Below, one piece after another: positions 49,701 through 56,826 of a DNA stretch of 64,000 nt. The position numbers were made by a program, and so were the translations under genes. The DNA is from an uncultured Collinsella sp. (lineage in GTDB: Bacteria > Actinomycetota > Coriobacteriia > Coriobacteriales > Coriobacteriaceae). Position 1 is the stretch's first letter; the number at the start of each line of letters is the position of its first letter. Under the pieces are notes generated by a model, which saw only the letters and a list, made by a program, of their open reading frames with translations, was not told where the DNA came from and searched no databases. The stretch is from contig UQHK01000006.1 of the NCBI GenBank assembly GCA_900540855.1, positions 33,041-97,040 on the forward strand, read 5' to 3'.

Positions 49701-50289
49701 GACCTGCACCTTTGCGCCCGGTACCATGACCTGCATCATGGGGCGCTCGGGTTCGGGCAAGTCGACGCTGCTTAAGCTGCTCATGCGCTTTTGGGACCCC
49801 GCAGCCGGCACCATCACGGTGAGCGGCGTCGATGCCCGCCACATCAACACGGCGAGCCTGCGCAGCCACGAGGCCTATATGACCCAGGACACGCATCTGT
49901 TCTGCGGCACCGTACGCGAGAACCTGCTGGTCGCGCACGCCAACGCCACCGATGCCGAGCTGCTCGACGCTTGCCGCTCCGCCTCACTCACCACGCTCAT
50001 CGACCGTCTGCCGCAGGGACTCGACACGCCCGTTGCCGAGCTGGGCGACTCGCTTTCGGGCGGCGAGCGCCAGCGCATCGGCCTTGCGCGCATCTTCCTC
50101 AACGACGCACCCTTCATCTTGCTCGACGAACCCACCAGCGCGCTCGATGCTCTCAACGAGGCGTCCGTGATGCAGGCAATCGACGAGCTCAAGCGCCGCG
50201 GCAAGACCATTGTGCTCGTGAGCCACCGTGCCAGCACCTGCGCGTTTGCCGATTTCTCGCTTTCGGTCGAGCATGGGAGGCTGAGCTAA
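46723..50289 (+). CDS. Fused CydDC-like ABC exporter (two membrane and two ATPase domains)
   Basis: A 1188-residue protein joining two half-transporters. Half 1: membrane domain residues about 15-330, Walker A GESGGGKST near 366, signature LSGGQRQRV near 469, Walker B IYVFDEATSNVD near 489. Half 2: membrane domain about 625-910, Walker A GRSGSGKST near 1006, LSGGERQRIG near 1111, FILLDEPTSALD near 1131. The linker (570-620) is Ala/Ser/Asp-rich. Overall order matches CydD then CydC, which export reduced thiols needed for cytochrome bd. That assignment is by architecture and remote sequence feel, as many exporters look alike. The ATG has ATAGGAGG. Its stop overlaps the next gene's ATG by one base. 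Confidence 0.88.
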   Translation: MFEKRLFSLVPQATPYIVASVLFKWIALMANITVMWILARILGGIVAGGLPAALAVDALAQATPPLAGAIIVRAAAIYLAQRSGDKAAFKAVRRVRSLVYDKLTALGPSYTETVPTAEAVQTSVEGATQLQVYFGGYLPQLFFAGLAPITLFVLLVGQAGLPAALLLACVPVIPVSIMMVMRNAKKIGAEYWGSYVDLGGMFLEAVQGLTTLKVYQADRSWHERINAESERFRTATMRLLVMQLRSICVMDLVVYMGAALGIIVATLQLATGKIGFEAAFLIVFLSQEFFLPMRRLGSLFHTAMNGMAASRRMFGILDTPEPERGDVELDGRGDIELAGVSYAYGDRTVLDSASATIAHGSLVALVGESGGGKSTLAGIISGRKGAYRGSVRIGGVELRDATATSLMRAVTLVPTNGYLFAGTLRDNLLLAQPNATDAELLRALGRTRVAAFVQANGGLDMVINEGGTNLSGGQRQRVCMARALLHDSPIYVFDEATSNVDAASEAAIGEVIASLAGEHTVIVVAHRLSTIVDADQILVLERGRIAERGTHGELLATAGAYARMWNSQEQLSAYAYAEGDAEDAGAVEAVDGSTARTDGLNGAGSSSAAAVPDSGRARRSAPSIMWRMMGLVRPLAGWLVLAVALGSIGMLTAAFVPAFGALGLMAALGRNALGLGLIVTCAACAACGIARGPLHYGEQLCNHYIAFRLLAHIRDLVFGALRQLAPAKLEGRGKGELVSLVTSDIELLEVFYAHTISPIAIALVCTVVFEGFLLAVSPELAGIALVAYAVLGVLLPLTSAKACGTTGRQSREGAGKLGAFVLDSLRGAGETIQFAGGTDRSRALGKLTEQVGAVDARLKRRQAVSEAVADALILVANLVMLGRALQLVAAGTIDFAAAFVAVFTFVSSFGSVMAVSRLGASLQETLASGARVLDLLDEQPQCAEVADGQNVEFAGAAAEHVSFSYVGGVDAGGAGATEQVANDTAASLILDDVTCTFAPGTMTCIMGRSGSGKSTLLKLLMRFWDPAAGTITVSGVDARHINTASLRSHEAYMTQDTHLFCGTVRENLLVAHANATDAELLDACRSASLTTLIDRLPQGLDTPVAELGDSLSGGERQRIGLARIFLNDAPFILLDEPTSALDALNEASVMQAIDELKRRGKTIVLVSHRASTCAFADFSLSVEHGRLS

Positions 50290-50708
50290 TGGCGCGCCCA
50301 GTCGACACACCGGAGCTAGCACGCAAACGTGAGCGTGAGGCCCAAATGGTGTCGCAGATGATTGCGCCGTGGTGTCGTGGGCATCATGGCGGCGGGCATG
50401 TGGTCGAACAGGCTGGCGACGATGAGTCCGTGCGCGTGAAACTCGGCCTTCGAACCATTACGCTCTGCCCCGAATGCGCCGAGCTGCAGAAATACGCCAT
50501 CGCGCGCATTGAGCACTGCCCGCACATGGGCACCAAGACATTTTGCTCGGCATGTCCTTCGCATTGTTACCGGCCTGCCATGCGCGAGAAGATCCGCGAG
50601 GTTATGCGTTGGTCGGGACCGCGTATGATCCGCTATCGCCCCATCACCGCCGTGAGACACGCGATGGTAACAGTGCAGGCCAAACGCGCGGCGGCACGAA
50701 GCAAGTAG
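50289..50708 (+). CDS. ygbA: Nitrous-oxide-stimulated promoter / YgbA-family protein
   Basis: A 139-residue protein with the YgbA pattern: a basic helical start, LCPECAELQKYAIARIEHCPH, then KTFCSACPSHCYRPAMREKIREVMRWSGPRMI. The six cysteines and the GPRM motif are the family hallmark. YgbA is induced by nitric oxide under NsrR in enteric bacteria, and the cysteines may bind metal or an iron-sulfur cluster. The ATG overlaps the ABC exporter stop (TAATG), so the two are translationally coupled. Confidence 0.88.
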   Translation: MARPVDTPELARKREREAQMVSQMIAPWCRGHHGGGHVVEQAGDDESVRVKLGLRTITLCPECAELQKYAIARIEHCPHMGTKTFCSACPSHCYRPAMREKIREVMRWSGPRMIRYRPITAVRHAMVTVQAKRAAARSK

Positions 50709-50827
50709 TCGCCGGCGCCGGCACGCGCTGCCTGCCCTTTCCAGTCGGTTTCGACTTGCAGCGTTCCCGCCGCGCCGAGGCTGCGCCATTACAATGGAAC
50801 GGATTCGCCAAATGCAAAGGAGCCGCC

Positions 50828-51739
50828 ATGTCCGCTTGCCCGCTGGTCGATTGTCACACCCACACCTCGTTTTCGGACGGCCATGCCTCGTTTGATGACA
50901 ACGTCCGTGCCGCTGCTGCGGCAGGCTGCCGCGTCATGGTCTCGACCGACCACCTCGCCCTGCCTGCCAGTATGGATGCTAACTGCGAGGTGCAGGTCGT
51001 CGAGGGCGACTTGCCGGCACATCGTCTGGCCTTTGAGGACGCCCGCAGGCTTGCCGCGCAAATCGCGCCGGAGCTCGAGCTTATCTATGGCTTTGAATGC
51101 GATTGGTACGAGGGCTGCGAACCCTTGGTTGAGCGCTGGTCCCGGGGCGCCGTGGTGCGCTTGGGCAGCGTGCATTGGATTGGCGACCCGGGCGATATCA
51201 TGGCCGGCGCTGCGGGCACGGCGGGAACGGAGAGCGTCACTCGTCCCGATACGCCCGATTCGCTTTGTGGCTGGATCGACGACGATACCAACCTGCATGT
51301 TTGGGAAAACTTAGGCGTACGCGGCGTATGGGAACACTACGTCGACGACTGGTGCCGTGCTTGCGAAAGCTCGCTTAACTTTGACGTGATGGCCCACCCC
51401 GACCTGGTCATGCGTTTTTCGAAGGAGGGCTTTGCGCCCGATTTTGACCCGGCGCCGTTTTGGGGGCAGATGGCCGAGTGCGCGCACGATACGGGTCGCC
51501 GTGTCGAAGTCTCGACCGCCGCGCCGCGTAAGGGCCTCGACGACTATTACCCCTCGACGGGGCTGTTGCGCTGCTTCGCCCACACCGAGGTGCCAATCAC
51601 TTTTGGCTCGGACGCGCACCGCGCCTGCGACATCTGCTGGAACATTCGCGAGGCTCAGGCCCACGCCTACGACTGCGGTTATCGAACCTTCGACATCCCC
51701 CACGCCACCGGCGAATGGGAGTCCGTGCCCCTCGCCTAA
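50828..51739 (+). CDS. PHP-domain histidinol-phosphatase-like protein
   Basis: A 303-residue PHP phosphoesterase. Metal ligands are seen in VDCHTHTSFSDGH (residues 7-19), STDHLAL near 38, GFECDWYEG near 86, GSVHWIG near 110, DVMAHPDLV near 190 and FGSDAHRACD near 262. Proteins of this type dephosphorylate histidinol phosphate. No other histidinol phosphatase gene is seen in the adjacent histidine operon, which supports that role. The start ATG at 50828 has AAAGGAG. It is convergent with hisE, with 27 bases between the stops. Confidence 0.87.
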   Translation: MSACPLVDCHTHTSFSDGHASFDDNVRAAAAAGCRVMVSTDHLALPASMDANCEVQVVEGDLPAHRLAFEDARRLAAQIAPELELIYGFECDWYEGCEPLVERWSRGAVVRLGSVHWIGDPGDIMAGAAGTAGTESVTRPDTPDSLCGWIDDDTNLHVWENLGVRGVWEHYVDDWCRACESSLNFDVMAHPDLVMRFSKEGFAPDFDPAPFWGQMAECAHDTGRRVEVSTAAPRKGLDDYYPSTGLLRCFAHTEVPITFGSDAHRACDICWNIREAQAHAYDCGYRTFDIPHATGEWESVPLA

Positions 51740-51741
51740 CT

Positions 51742-51770
51742 ACTCATTGGGGACAGACTTAAATGACTAG
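51742..51770. repeat. 29-bp dispersed repeat, copy 2 (inverted)
   Basis: Exact reverse complement of 29484-29512. It lies between the convergent phosphatase and hisE stop codons and covers the hisE stop (51767-51769). Confidence 0.85.
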
Positions 51771-52084
51771 TGGCGGCGGGCGTTGAGTTCGCCGGCCAGC
51801 TCGTCGAGGTTAATGCCGTAGCGCTCGAGCGTCACGAGCAAGTGGTAGATCAGGTCGCCGGCCTCGTAGCGAATGTGATCGTGGTCGTTATCCTTGCAGG
51901 CCATGATCACCTCGCTCGCCTCCTCGGCAAGCTTCTTGAGCAGCTCGTCCTCGACGTCGGTCAGCAGACGGGCGGTGTAGCTCTCCTGTGGCGACGCATC
52001 GCGACGACCGTGAATCACCTCGGCCAGGCCCGTCAGCGTCTCGCCGATATTTCCCGGCTGCACGTTAGCTGTTCTGACTCCCAT
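51767..52084 (-). CDS. hisE: Phosphoribosyl-ATP pyrophosphatase
   Basis: A 105-residue MazG-like enzyme for the second step of histidine synthesis. Motifs are SYTARLLTDVEDELLKKLAEEASEVIMACK and DHIRYEAGDLIYHLLVTLERYG, with the E-x2-E-x12-E-x2-D metal pattern. Length is normal for the single-domain form. GAGAGGAA precedes the ATG. It is the last gene of the operon, 15 bases after the small RDAC-like gene. The stop codon overlaps a dispersed repeat. Confidence 0.96.
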   Translation of the reverse strand: MGVRTANVQPGNIGETLTGLAEVIHGRRDASPQESYTARLLTDVEDELLKKLAEEASEVIMACKDNDHDHIRYEAGDLIYHLLVTLERYGINLDELAGELNARRH

Positions 52085-52099
52085 GGTTATTTCCTCTCG

Positions 52100-52327
52100 T
52101 TACTGCAACGTAAAGTAGGTACCGGTCTCATCGAACCGAGGCTTTGCGCCCTTTTTCTCAAAGAACTCGACGATGACGGCATGGGCCTCATCGAGCCTTT
52201 CCTTCTCGGCCTCGAGCCAAAGCGACTGTGCCCCGCAGGCATCGGTCAGGTGCACGCGGCATGGCACGCCCGCGCGGAGGAGCTCGGCGTTGCAGTCAGC
52301 GACTTCGAACGGCGTCACGACCTTCAT
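52100..52327 (-). CDS. Small RDAC-like protein in the histidine operon
   Basis: A 75-residue protein. The middle has VPCRVHLTDACGAQSLWLEA, which resembles small proteins named after an RDAC motif (here TDAC). The function of that group is unknown to me, and the name is from memory. The ATG overlaps the hisI stop by 4 bases (ATGA), so it is translated with hisI. Its position between hisI and hisE, both acting on phosphoribosyl-ATP/AMP, suggests a link to this pathway, but nothing in the sequence shows catalysis. Confidence 0.75.
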   Translation of the reverse strand: MKVVTPFEVADCNAELLRAGVPCRVHLTDACGAQSLWLEAEKERLDEAHAVIVEFFEKKGAKPRFDETGTYFTLQ

Positions 52328-52665
52328 CGTGTCCCCCCCCTTACGTGCTTAAAGAAGCAGGTATGGTTGCCGGTGTGGCAGGCCGGGCCCGGAGAGTCGA
52401 CCTTGACCAGTAGCGTATCGCTATCGCAGTCGGCCCAGAGTTCCTTGACCTCCTGCATGTTGCCGCTCGTCGCGCCCTTGTTCCAGAGCTCCTGGCGGCT
52501 GCGACTCCAAAACCACGTGGTCCCGGTCTTGAGCGTCAGCCCCACCGACTCCTCGTTCATCCAAGCAACCATAAGCACCTCGCCGGTGTCATGCTGCTGA
52601 ACCACACAAGGAATCAATCCTTTGGCGTCGTATTTAAGATCAGCAGCTTCTACTACCTCAGTCAT
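52324..52665 (-). CDS. hisI: Phosphoribosyl-AMP cyclohydrolase
   Basis: A 113-residue enzyme for the third step. Motifs: VAWMNEESVGLTLKTGTTWFWSRSRQELWNKGATSGN, then the metal triad DCDSDTLLVKVD and the zinc cysteines in ACHTGNHTCFF. The second ATG (52665) is taken because GGGAG lies 5 bases upstream; the preceding ATG and a TTG at 52677 are alternatives. It is a separate gene from hisE, unlike the HisIE fusion of many bacteria. Confidence 0.94.
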   Translation of the reverse strand: MTEVVEAADLKYDAKGLIPCVVQQHDTGEVLMVAWMNEESVGLTLKTGTTWFWSRSRQELWNKGATSGNMQEVKELWADCDSDTLLVKVDSPGPACHTGNHTCFFKHVRGGTR

Positions 52666-52710
52666 CATTTCTCCCAAGTAATAACAGTAAGCCCCGCAGG
52701 TCGGCGAGGG

Positions 52711-52805
52711 TTGCCCAGGTGCCCGAGATTCCGAGCGACAAGCCCGACGACGCGTACTTTGGTACGCGAGGAGGGTTGGAGCCGGAAGGTCGGGTGCCTG
52801 GGCAA
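52711..52805. repeat. Cruciform sequence inserted between hisF and hisI
   Basis: TTGCCCAGGTGCCCGA (52711-52726) and TCGGGTGCCTGGGCAA (52790-52805) pair with one two-base mismatch. Inside lies a perfect CGCGTAC-TTTG-GTACGCG (52751-52768). It fills the only large gap (149 bases) in the distal his operon. No U-run follows. Confidence 0.8.
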
Positions 52806-52814
52806 GCCGCAGCG

Positions 52815-53597
52815 CTAGAAATCCAATCTCATGGGAATACCTTGAGATGCCATGTATTCCTTCACCTGGCGAATGCTGAAGGTTCCAAAGTGAAAGACGC
52901 TGGCCGCCAGCACGGCGTCGGCTTCGCCCTCGATCACGCCCTCGGCAAAATGCTCGAGCGTGCCCACGCCACCGCTCGCGATGACGGGGATCGGCACCGT
53001 ACGTGCCACGGCGCGGGTGAGTGCCAGGTCAAAGCCGGCCTTGGTGCCGTCGCGGTCCATGCTGGTCAGCAAGACCTCGCCGGCGCCGCGGCGAGCCGCC
53101 TCCTCGGCCCACGCCACCGCGTCGATACCCGTGGCATTGCGGCCTCCCGCGGTAAAGACCTCCCACTTGTCGGCATCCGGCTGCCCAGGCAGGCCGACGC
53201 GCTTGGCATCGATCGCCACGACCACGGCCTGGCTGCCAAACGCCGCGGCAGCTTGGCTGATCAGCGATGGGTCGCGCACAGCCGCCGAGTTGAGCGACAC
53301 CTTGTCGGCACCGGCTGCAACCATGGTGCGCATGCCCGCCAGGTCGCGAAAGCCGCCGCCAACGGTATAGGGAATGGCGAGCTCCTCGGCCGCGTGCGCT
53401 GCCATCTCGATAGTCGTCGCGCGGTTGTCACTCGTGGCGGTAATATCCAGAAAGACAACCTCGTCCGCACCCTCACGGTCGTAGGCGCGCGCCAGCTCCA
53501 CCGGATCGCCCGCATCGCGCAAGCTCACAAAGTTGACGCCCTTGACCACGCGGCCGTCCTTGACGTCCAAGCAGGGAATCACGCGCTTGGTAAGCAT
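52815..53597 (-). CDS. hisF: Imidazole glycerol phosphate synthase cyclase subunit
   Basis: A 260-residue TIM barrel that makes IGP and AICAR with HisH. The catalytic Asp residues are in PCLDVKDGRVVKGVNF (residue 11) and VVAIDAKRVG (near 131). Phosphate loops include TVGGGFRDLAGM and IASGGVG. The start follows GGGGAGG and lies 3 bases after hisA. Confidence 0.97.
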   Translation of the reverse strand: MLTKRVIPCLDVKDGRVVKGVNFVSLRDAGDPVELARAYDREGADEVVFLDITATSDNRATTIEMAAHAAEELAIPYTVGGGFRDLAGMRTMVAAGADKVSLNSAAVRDPSLISQAAAAFGSQAVVVAIDAKRVGLPGQPDADKWEVFTAGGRNATGIDAVAWAEEAARRGAGEVLLTSMDRDGTKAGFDLALTRAVARTVPIPVIASGGVGTLEHFAEGVIEGEADAVLAASVFHFGTFSIRQVKEYMASQGIPMRLDF

Positions 53598-53600
53598 GGG

Positions 53601-54344
53601 CTATTCCTCCCCTCGGGCGGCGGCGAGCGCCTGGGCCAACGTAAAGTTGCCCTCGTAGAGTGCGCGACCGGTAATGGCGCCTTCAATCGCGCCCCCACCC
53701 ACCGCGGCCAGTGCGCGGATGTCGTCGAGCGTCGAGATGCCACCCGAAGCCACGACGGGAAAGCCCGCGACCTCGGCCACATGGCGATACGCCGCCACAT
53801 CGATGCCCGTCTGCATGCCGTCGCGCGCGATATCGGTATAGACCAGGTGCTTAAAGCCCAGCTCGGTGAGCTGCGCCACGGCATCGTCGAGCGCCACGCC
53901 CGCGCCGTCGCGCCAACCGTTCACCTTGACCTGGCCGTTACGGGCGGCAATATCTGCCACCAGCAGCTCGCCAAAGCCTTGGGCCGCCACCTCGGCAAAA
54001 CCCGGCTCAGTCACCAGCACGGTGCCCAGCGCAATGCGACGCGCGCCGTAGCCGGCCAGCTCGTCGATGCGCGCGAGCGAGCGAACGCCGCCGCCCACGT
54101 CCACGGACAGGCCGTCGACGCCGCAGATAGCCTTAATCGCCGCCGAGTTGGCAGCGCACGCATCCTCGTCCTCGCCAAAGGCAGCGGACAGGTCGACGAC
54201 ATGCACCCAGTTCGCGCCCTGCTCGGCAAACGAGCGGGCGACGGCGCCGGGGTCGTCGGAATATACCTTGCAGCGGCTGCGGTCGCCGCGCTCCAGGCGC
54301 ACAACCTTGCCGCCGATCAAATCGATTGCAGGAAACAGGATCAT
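53601..54344 (-). CDS. hisA: ProFAR isomerase
   Basis: A 247-residue TIM barrel for the fourth step. Conserved Asp8 is in PAIDLIGGKVVRL, with VHVVDLSAAFGE, VDVGGGVRS and VVASGGISTLDDI. The acid in the second half lies near TDIARDG (typical T-x-x-DG). The ATG overlaps the hisH stop by 4 bases. Sister fold to hisF next to it. Confidence 0.97.
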   Translation of the reverse strand: MILFPAIDLIGGKVVRLERGDRSRCKVYSDDPGAVARSFAEQGANWVHVVDLSAAFGEDEDACAANSAAIKAICGVDGLSVDVGGGVRSLARIDELAGYGARRIALGTVLVTEPGFAEVAAQGFGELLVADIAARNGQVKVNGWRDGAGVALDDAVAQLTELGFKHLVYTDIARDGMQTGIDVAAYRHVAEVAGFPVVASGGISTLDDIRALAAVGGGAIEGAITGRALYEGNFTLAQALAAARGEE

Positions 54345-55042
54345 CGGCCAACCTCCTCGACGATGTTGACGAAGTTCTTAAGGATGCGCTGACCAAGCGC
54401 GGAGGATTTCTCGGGATGAAACTGGCAACCCCACACGTTGCCATGACGCGCGATGCACGGGAAGCTCCGCGTGTAGTGCGTGCGCGCCAAAACATCAGCG
54501 GCATCGGCGTCGTCGGCCACCGCGTAGCTGTGGGTGAAGTACATGTTGGCACCCTCGGCAAATCCGACAAGCAGCGGATCGGCCGAACCGGCGGGCGTCA
54601 TGTGCACCTGGTCCCAGCCCACGTGCGGCACCTTCAGGCGGCTCGACTCCAAGCGCGTGCACGAGCCGCGCATGATGCCCAGGCCATCGACCCAGGGACC
54701 GTCAGCCTGCTCGGGGGTGCCGCCATCCGCGGCCACGCCCTCGTCCGCAGGCACGCCCTCGTTGCCGCGCTCAAAAAAGAGCTGAAGACCCAGGCAGATG
54801 CCGAGCAGCGGAGTTCCGGCGACAACGGCACCGAGCACCGCGTCCGCCTCGCCGCTCTGGCGCATAAAGGCGATCGCGTCATAGAACGCGCCCACGCCCG
54901 GGATGACCAGGCCGTCGGCGTTGTAGATCTGCTCCGGATCGTCCGACGTGCAGGCGGCGGCACCGGCGCGCGCAAGCCCGCGCACGACGCTCGACAAATT
55001 GCCCTTGTGGTAGTCGACCACCACGATCTTCGGTTCGCCCAC
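54341..55042 (-). CDS. hisH: Imidazole glycerol phosphate synthase glutaminase subunit
   Basis: A 233-residue class I glutamine amidotransferase. The nucleophile Cys is in PLLGICLGLQLFF, and the His-Glu pair in GCQFHPEKSSALG. It begins VGEPKIVVVDYHKGNLSSV from a GTG at 55040-55042 preceded by AGGGG. A short acidic Gly/Ala/Asp-rich insertion (GVPADEGVAADGGTPEQADG) near residue 105-125 makes it longer than usual (about 200). It supplies ammonia to HisF. Confidence 0.95.
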   Translation of the reverse strand: MGEPKIVVVDYHKGNLSSVVRGLARAGAAACTSDDPEQIYNADGLVIPGVGAFYDAIAFMRQSGEADAVLGAVVAGTPLLGICLGLQLFFERGNEGVPADEGVAADGGTPEQADGPWVDGLGIMRGSCTRLESSRLKVPHVGWDQVHMTPAGSADPLLVGFAEGANMYFTHSYAVADDADAADVLARTHYTRSFPCIARHGNVWGCQFHPEKSSALGQRILKNFVNIVEEVGR

Positions 55043-55071
55043 GCGACCCCTCCACTTCTCATCATCCAAAA

Positions 55072-55111
55072 CCACCACAAAGAGGACAGGCATCTTCGTG
55101 GTGGTTTTACC
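55072..55111. promoter_or_regulatory. Hairpin between hisB and hisH
   Basis: AAAACCACCAC pairs with GTGGTGGTTTT around an 18-base loop inside the operon. On the minus strand TTTTGG closes it, so it could act as a weak terminator or a pause site. Confidence 0.5.
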
Positions 55112-55121
55112 CTTGTGACGG

Positions 55122-55709
55122 TTACAGCGAGCCCTTAGTGCTGGGGATACCCTGCACGCGGGGATCGAGTTCGCAGGCGCGGCGCATCGTGCGGCCCACG
55201 GCCTTAAAGGCGGCCTCGATAATGTGGTGCGAATTGCCGCCCGCCAGCTCGCGCACGTGCAGCGTGAGCTTGGCATCGCGCGCAAAGGCATAGAAGAACT
55301 CGACGGCCAGCTCGGTATCAAAGCTGCCCACGCGCTCAGTCGGCACGGGCAGCTCGCAATAGGCCTGCCCGCGACCCGAGATATCCACGGCGGCCATCAC
55401 GAGTGTCTCGTCCATGGCGATCGCCGCGTCGGCAAAGCGCGTAATACCCGCCTTGTCGCCCAGCGCCTGGCAAAACGCCTCGCCCAGCACAATGCCCGTG
55501 TCCTCAACGGTGTGGTGCGCGTCGACCTCGACGTCGCCCACCGCATGCACCGTCAGATCGAACAGGCCATGGCGGCCAAAAGCGTTGAGCATGTGGTCGA
55601 AAAACGGCACTCCGGTCGAGATATCGCACACGCCAGATCCGTCCAGGTCGAGCTTTACGACAATGTCGGTCTCGCCCGTCTTGCGGGTTACCTCGGCATA
55701 GCGGTCCAT
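55122..55709 (-). CDS. hisB: Imidazoleglycerol-phosphate dehydratase
   Basis: A 195-residue dehydratase. The two metal-binding repeats show as DAHHTVEDTGIVLGEAF and GNSHHIIEAAFKAVGRTMR. The start FDHMLNAFGRHGLFDL is typical. This is the single-domain form, without the N-terminal histidinol phosphatase of enteric HisB, matching the separate PHP phosphatase gene. The start directly abuts the hisC stop. Confidence 0.97.
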   Translation of the reverse strand: MDRYAEVTRKTGETDIVVKLDLDGSGVCDISTGVPFFDHMLNAFGRHGLFDLTVHAVGDVEVDAHHTVEDTGIVLGEAFCQALGDKAGITRFADAAIAMDETLVMAAVDISGRGQAYCELPVPTERVGSFDTELAVEFFYAFARDAKLTLHVRELAGGNSHHIIEAAFKAVGRTMRRACELDPRVQGIPSTKGSL

Positions 55710-56825
55710 CTACATCTCCTCCTTCACCAGCGCGGCAAACGCGGCCAGCACCTCGTCGTTTTCTTGCGGGGTACCCACGGTAATGCGCAGGCAGTCCGCG
55801 AGCCCCGGCGCGTAGCTAAAGTCGCGCACCAAAATTGAATACTCGTCGCGCAGACGCTCGCGCACGCGCGTGGCATGCGGCGTGCGCACGAGCACAAAGT
55901 TCGCCGCGCTCGGCCATACCTCCACGGGCAGGCCCTCGGCAGCCATTGCGCGCAGGGCGCACAGCTCGCGCTCGCGCTCGGATGCGACCTGTGCCACCAC
56001 GGGCGCGTACGCATCGCGGGCACGCACGCAGGCAAGCGCCGCCGCCTGGCTCAGCACATTGACCGAATAGATCTGGCGAATCGCCGCGAACACGTCGATG
56101 ACTTCGGGTGCCGCGATCACGTAACCCAGACGCGTACCGGCAGCGCCAAACGCCTTGGACAACGTATGCAGAATCACCAGGTTGGGATGCTCGGCGATAA
56201 GCCCCTGCGCCGTGGTGGCCGCGCCAAACGAATCGTCGGCAAACTCAACGTAGGCCTCGTCGACCATGACCATGCCGGGGCACGCATCGCACAGCGCCGC
56301 GACAAAGTCGAGCGGTGCCACGTCGCCCGTGGGGTTATTGGGCGAGGTCACGATGGCCAGGTTGCACTCGGGTGCCGCCGCAAGCACGGCTGCCTGGTCG
56401 AGCTCAAAGGTCGCCGGGTCGCGCCACACATCGCGCACCTCGGTCTGGCACAGAGACGCAAAGAAGGCATACTCGCTAAAGCACGGCGGGCAGTTGAGCA
56501 GGGTCCTCCCCGCGCCACCAAACGCCAGCAGATAGTTATAGAGCAGCTCGTCGCCGCCGTTTCCCACGCAGACATTCTCGCGCGCCACGCCATGCCAGGC
56601 AGCAAGCTCGTCGCGCAGGTCGTTCGACATGGGATCGGGATAGCGGTTGAGCGGCGTGGCAGCCAGGGCCGCATCAACCGCCTCGCGCACGCCGGCGGGC
56701 ACGGGATAGGTGTTCTCGTTGGCCGAAAGATTGATGCGCGTGGGCGTAAAGTTAGGATCGTAGGGCTCAATACCGGTCAGGTAAGGCTGGACAAGCTCCT
56801 TCATGCGGGGCGTCAGCTCGGCCAT
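55710..56825 (-). CDS. hisC: Histidinol-phosphate aminotransferase
   Basis: A 371-residue fold-type I aminotransferase. PLP lysine in HTLSKAFGAAGTRLGY near residue 230, with NLSANENTYPVP, NGGDELL, SPNNPTGD and VDEAYVEF. The ATG at 56825 follows the hisD stop by one base. It exchanges the amino group of glutamate onto imidazole acetol phosphate. Confidence 0.95.
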   Translation of the reverse strand: MAELTPRMKELVQPYLTGIEPYDPNFTPTRINLSANENTYPVPAGVREAVDAALAATPLNRYPDPMSNDLRDELAAWHGVARENVCVGNGGDELLYNYLLAFGGAGRTLLNCPPCFSEYAFFASLCQTEVRDVWRDPATFELDQAAVLAAAPECNLAIVTSPNNPTGDVAPLDFVAALCDACPGMVMVDEAYVEFADDSFGAATTAQGLIAEHPNLVILHTLSKAFGAAGTRLGYVIAAPEVIDVFAAIRQIYSVNVLSQAAALACVRARDAYAPVVAQVASERERELCALRAMAAEGLPVEVWPSAANFVLVRTPHATRVRERLRDEYSILVRDFSYAPGLADCLRITVGTPQENDEVLAAFAALVKEEM

Positions 56826-56826
56826 A

